In this document: in pieces, positions 31,462-34,459 of the stretch
Numbering within the stretch: the stretch's first letter is position 1
Layout of the letters: each line of letters starts with the position of its first letter
Assembly (NCBI GenBank): GCA_026394695.1
Contig: JAPKXT010000186.1
Location: 1-34,459, forward strand
Direction of reading: 5' to 3'
Source: Methanoregula sp.
GTDB lineage: Archaea; Halobacteriota; Methanomicrobia; Methanomicrobiales; Methanospirillaceae
DNA: 34,459 nt
Notes under the pieces: generated by a model
What the model was told of the DNA's origin: nothing
Seen by the model: only the letters and a program-made list of their open reading frames with translations
Databases searched by the model: none
Made by a program: the position numbers and the translations under genes

Positions 31462-32583
31462 ATGCTCGCGAATGCCGATCTGCACATTCACTCCCCGTAT
31501 TCAATGGCCGTCTCTCGTTTTATGCAACCGGAGCACCTGGTATCAGCCTGCGTTACAAAGGGCATCCATGTGCTTGGTACAGGAGATGCCCTCCACCCGA
31601 CATGGCGGGAGACGTGGGGACCATTTCTGGAAAACGAAGCAGGTATCGTCATTGTCCCGACCAGTGAGGTCGAGGATGAATGTCGGGTGCATCACCTGAT
31701 TATAGCAGAGGACTTTTCGCAGTTCAAAGAACTGCAGGGACTATTAGAAGGAACATGTAAAAGTTTTCTCACCAGTGGCCGTCCTCATGTCTACCTGTCC
31801 GGTGAGAAGATCGCGCATTATGTGCACGAAGTTGGTGCAATGATCGGCCCGGCACATGCGTTCACTCCCTGGACATCGATGTACGCGTATTTTGATCGTG
31901 TCACCGATTGTTACGGTGGCGAACCGATCGATTTCCTTGAACTGGGTCTTTCAGCGGACAATTCGTACGGTGCGGCTATTGCGGATCTTGACGCTATCCC
32001 TTTCCTTACCAACTCCGATGCCCACAGCCCCCAGCCCGATAAGATCGGACGGGAGTTCAACAGGCTCAGGCTCGCGCATCTCACAGTCAAAGATGTGCTC
32101 ATAGGTGTACGGAAAGGTGCCATTGAGTTAAACGCCGGGTTCTTCCCGGAAGAAGGGAAGTATAACCGCACAGCCTGCACCCGCTGCTTCACCCAATACT
32201 CCCTTGAAGAAGCAATCCGGAACGCATGGCGTTGCCCGGAAGACAACGGGATCATAAAAAAAGGGGTATCCGATCGTGCCCGGGAACTCTCTTCTGTCGG
32301 TACGTATCGTCAGCGTCCACCCTATCTCCATATCATCCCGCTGGGGCAGATTATCCAGACAATGGAAGGTACATCTTCGTCCCGTACAAAAAAGTGCACT
32401 TCTCTCTATGAGCGCTTCATCAGTACGTTTGGTAACGAGATCGAGGTGCTTATCAATGCCCCGGTTGCCGATATCCACGCTATCCATGCAAAAACCGCCA
32501 ACGCAATTGAAGCACTGAGATCTGGGCATGTTACCCTGCACCCGGGTGGCGGTGGAAAGTACGGTACATTCTCGCTCGGGTGA
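31462..32583 (+). CDS. PHP-family endonuclease Q-like protein
   Basis: EndoQ, known from Thermococcales and some methanogens and bacteria, nicks DNA 5' of deaminated bases (hypoxanthine, uracil). The 373-residue protein has the PHP metal motifs DLHIHSPYS at its N terminus, GTGDALHPTW, TSEVEDECRVHHL, IGPAHAFTPWTSMYAYF, and NSDAHSPQPDKIGREFNRL, followed by a Cys region (CTRCF, WRCPEDNGIIKKGVSDRARELS) that forms the zinc-finger typical of this group, and a C-terminal HhH-like tail. The TTG at 31453 would add three residues; ATG 31462 is preferred. It lies downstream of ruvCAB, an apparent DNA-repair block. Confidence 0.88.
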   Translation: MLANADLHIHSPYSMAVSRFMQPEHLVSACVTKGIHVLGTGDALHPTWRETWGPFLENEAGIVIVPTSEVEDECRVHHLIIAEDFSQFKELQGLLEGTCKSFLTSGRPHVYLSGEKIAHYVHEVGAMIGPAHAFTPWTSMYAYFDRVTDCYGGEPIDFLELGLSADNSYGAAIADLDAIPFLTNSDAHSPQPDKIGREFNRLRLAHLTVKDVLIGVRKGAIELNAGFFPEEGKYNRTACTRCFTQYSLEEAIRNAWRCPEDNGIIKKGVSDRARELSSVGTYRQRPPYLHIIPLGQIIQTMEGTSSSRTKKCTSLYERFISTFGNEIEVLINAPVADIHAIHAKTANAIEALRSGHVTLHPGGGGKYGTFSLG

Positions 32584-32662
32584 GATCCTGCACATAATAG
32601 GATCGCGTCCGCCACAATTTATCGTAAATATTAATGAAACAGGACACCAACATTATCACTCA

Positions 32663-32839
32663 ATGCTCAAAGTACATCGGGATATCTGTGGATATTGCGG
32701 TTGTTGTGTATCAGTCTGCCCGGAAGGTGCCCTTGAACTGATTGATGCATACCTCTGCGTTGAGAAGAGCTGCACGAGCTGTGGAATCTGTGCAAAAGTT
32801 TGCCCCCTGGGTGCCCTGGAGGTCGTGCATGAAAAATAA
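32663..32839 (+). CDS. Small 2[4Fe-4S] ferredoxin
   Basis: A 58-residue ferredoxin. Two cluster motifs are visible: [16 protein letters not shown] (about 9-24) and [16 protein letters not shown] (about 37-52), each C-x2-C-x2-C-x3-C-P. It has no membrane segment or extra domain. The ATG 32663 is chosen because the longer frame from 32528 overlaps the EndoQ-like gene and carries no motif. The last 11 bases overlap the geranylgeranyl reductase gene. In Methanosarcina acetivorans a ferredoxin encoded next to this reductase supplies its electrons, as I recall from published work, so the same role is likely here. Confidence 0.93.
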   Translation: MLKVHRDICGYCGCCVSVCPEGALELIDAYLCVEKSCTSCGICAKVCPLGALEVVHEK

Positions 32840-34025
32840 GTACGATGTTTTAGTCATTGGAGGGGGTCCGGCAGGAGCTATTGCCGCAAAAAATGCAGTC
32901 GAGAAGGGGCTTTCGGTATGCATTGTCGAAAAGCGTCCGGCGATTGGTGCACCCGTACGTTGTGCCGAGGGTATTGGAAAAGAAGCCCTCCATGAGTTCA
33001 TTGATCCCGACCCACGGTGGATCTCTGCCGAAATGACCGGTGCGAGCATTGTCGCTCCCGATGGGTTTTTGATGAAACTCGAATCTGAGCTCGCGGGCAA
33101 TAAGGTAGGTTATATCCTGGATAGAAAAATCTTCGACCGGGAACTGGTCTGGAAGGCGGCAGAGGCCGGGGCAGATGTTGCTGTCAAGACCCGTGCATCA
33201 GCACCTATCCTGGAGAAAGGATGTGTCAAAGGGGCAAAGGTTGAGTGCTGCGGACAGGTAACGAGCGTTACTGCAGATATTGTCATTGCTGCCGATGGTG
33301 TTGAATCAAAATTCTCCCGGTGGTGTGGTATCGATACCACCGTCCCTCTTCGTGAGATTATGAGTTCTGTCCAGTATGTTATGGCAGATATCGATATTGA
33401 TGCACACTCGACTGTTTTTTATCTGGGCAACGAAGTTGCACCCGAAGGATACCTATGGGTTTTTCCGAAAGGCAGGCGATCCGCAAATGTCGGGATAGGT
33501 ATCTCCGGTAAAAAGAGCGGGGAAGGACACCGTGCAAAGGACTACCTTGACAGGTTTGTGAAAAAGACATTCCCGCAAGGAAAACAGATCGAATATATTG
33601 CCGGAGGAGTATCTGTCTGCCGCCCTCTGGACTGTACTGTTGCAGATGGCCTGATAATCACCGGTGATGCAGCCCGGGTCGTTGATCCTCTTACCGGTGG
33701 CGGGATTTACAACAGCATGTATACCGGAAAACTTGCAGCTGATGTTGCAGCTGAATGTATCGGGAAAGGCAATGTCACAAAAACTGCACTCATGGTGTAT
33801 GACAAAACCTGGCGGGCATCAAAGATGGGTAAAGCCATCGAACGTAATTACCACATCAAGGAATATTTAATCAAACAACCCGATGCAAAACTTAACGAGA
33901 TCATCCATTCCGTTTCAAAACTGAATCTAAAGGAGTTCACCACACTATCCTTAATTAAGGAAATTATGATGGTGAACCCCAAGCTGATGCTTGAGCTGGG
34001 CGCGCTAGCGGCATCAATCCGCTGA
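32829..34025 (+). CDS. Geranylgeranyl reductase family flavoprotein (archaeal lipid saturation)
   Basis: Digeranylgeranylglycerophospholipid reductase saturates the isoprenoid chains of archaeal membrane lipids with an FAD cofactor. The 398-residue protein opens [27 protein letters not shown], a Rossmann FAD-binding fold with G-G-G-P-A-G, then [16 protein letters not shown] (with the conserved Cys of the family), [34 protein letters not shown] and [26 protein letters not shown]. Size is normal. Its ATG lies inside the ferredoxin gene. Its end overlaps the convergent TrkA-type gene by 12 bases. Confidence 0.94.
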   Translation: MKNKYDVLVIGGGPAGAIAAKNAVEKGLSVCIVEKRPAIGAPVRCAEGIGKEALHEFIDPDPRWISAEMTGASIVAPDGFLMKLESELAGNKVGYILDRKIFDRELVWKAAEAGADVAVKTRASAPILEKGCVKGAKVECCGQVTSVTADIVIAADGVESKFSRWCGIDTTVPLREIMSSVQYVMADIDIDAHSTVFYLGNEVAPEGYLWVFPKGRRSANVGIGISGKKSGEGHRAKDYLDRFVKKTFPQGKQIEYIAGGVSVCRPLDCTVADGLIITGDAARVVDPLTGGGIYNSMYTGKLAADVAAECIGKGNVTKTALMVYDKTWRASKMGKAIERNYHIKEYLIKQPDAKLNEIIHSVSKLNLKEFTTLSLIKEIMMVNPKLMLELGALAASIR

Positions 34026-34459
34026 TTTTTTGAGTTGCTTATTGAGGAGTCGCAGGCAGTCATCTTCTGCTTCTTTTTTTGTAAAGACCGTGAAGATATC
34101 GTTCGGCTGAATTTTGACATTACCACTTGGAATGATCAGTTCACCCCCGGATCTGCGGATTGCAATGAATACGAAGTCTTTTACCTTGAGTTCACGGATT
34201 TCATGCCCGACAATGGGTGCACCCTGTTCAGCGACAATCTCAAAGATGGTCCCTCCAGGAATGGGTGCAAGCTGCTGGAGCTGGGGGTTCTGGGTCCAGT
34301 AATAGAGACGAGACGCTACGAGCTCATCAGGATTCTCGCTGATCCTGACCCCGACTTCCTTGAAAAAATCCGAGTGTGAGGACTGATTGACGATAGAAAC
34401 CACGTTGGGAACGCGGAACTTTTTTGCGAGCCAGCAGGTCATAAGGTTGACCGAATCAT
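34014..34459 (-). CDS. TrkA-type potassium-uptake regulatory protein, C-terminal part
   Basis: The frame continues past the window edge, so the start is missing. The visible 148 residues begin in the last part of an RCK/TrkA-N domain ([24 protein letters not shown]), followed by a TrkA-C domain (about [71 protein letters not shown]). Such proteins bind NAD(H) or nucleotides and gate K+ transporters. There is a 12-base overlap with the end of the geranylgeranyl reductase gene on the other strand. Whether it is a full TrkA with two repeats cannot be seen. Confidence 0.88.
   Translation of the reverse strand, partial: DSVNLMTCWLAKKFRVPNVVSIVNQSSHSDFFKEVGVRISENPDELVASRLYYWTQNPQLQQLAPIPGGTIFEIVAEQGAPIVGHEIRELKVKDFVFIAIRRSGGELIIPSGNVKIQPNDIFTVFTKKEAEDDCLRLLNKQLKKSAD

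Overview
The window reads as chromosomal DNA of a mesophilic methanogenic euryarchaeon, most likely of the order Methanomicrobiales and perhaps Methanoregula-like. The basis is a set of archaeal genes (sn-glycerol-1-phosphate dehydrogenase, geranylgeranyl reductase with ferredoxin, primase small subunit, GINS, L44e, S27e, aIF2-alpha, Nop10, archaeal-type ProS, UPF0179, UPF0058, DUF63), TATA-like promoters, poly-T terminators, and a complete bacterial-type ruvCAB set, which I recall from this order. Genus is a guess from memory, not from a search.

Layout, left to right. 1-2.3 kb: end of a SufS-like cysteine desulfurase, then thiM, thiE and a stand-alone DNA 3'-phosphoesterase gene. 2.3-7.3 kb: small membrane and unknown proteins, tRNA-Thr(CGU), DUF3467, a Cas4-like protein with an eroded nuclease core, a COG2413-type nucleotidyltransferase, YrdC/Sua5, an ACT-domain protein and tRNA-Gly(CCC) directly upstream of it. 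7.3-12.2 kb: the accessory part, with a surface-anchored secreted protein, a winged-helix/FHA regulator, a one-pass receptor Ser/Thr kinase with an extracellular beta-helix, and a tiny twin Cys-cluster protein. 12.2-17.2 kb: a dGTPase-like HD hydrolase, Mrp/Nbp35 ATPase with a small partner gene, a zinc-ribbon protein and a PepSY-like membrane protein. 17.4-21.8 kb: DUF63-SpoIIM-proS on the minus strand, head to head with egsA-UPF0179 on the plus strand. 22-28.9 kb: ADP-ribosylglycohydrolase facing UPF0058-elp3-priS-gins51-rpl44e-rps27e-aif2a-nop10-PAC2, a tightly packed replication/translation superoperon. 29.1-34.5 kb: ruvC-ruvA-ruvB, an EndoQ/PHP endonuclease, ferredoxin plus geranylgeranyl reductase, and the end of a TrkA-type protein.

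How they work together. The best candidate for an undescribed system is the FHA regulator (9026-9811) plus receptor kinase (9892-11991), possibly with the Cys-cluster protein (12044-12235). The proposal is that an outside beta-helix sensor controls an inside Ser/Thr kinase and that phosphothreonine-dependent binding by the FHA domain links this to a DNA-binding domain. Elsewhere, egsA and ferredoxin/GGR serve the first and the saturating steps of ether-lipid synthesis; ruvCAB and EndoQ serve DNA repair; elp3 to PAC2 couple tRNA modification, replication priming, ribosome building and proteasome assembly.

All identities come from reading motifs by eye. No database search, folding or alignment program was run.
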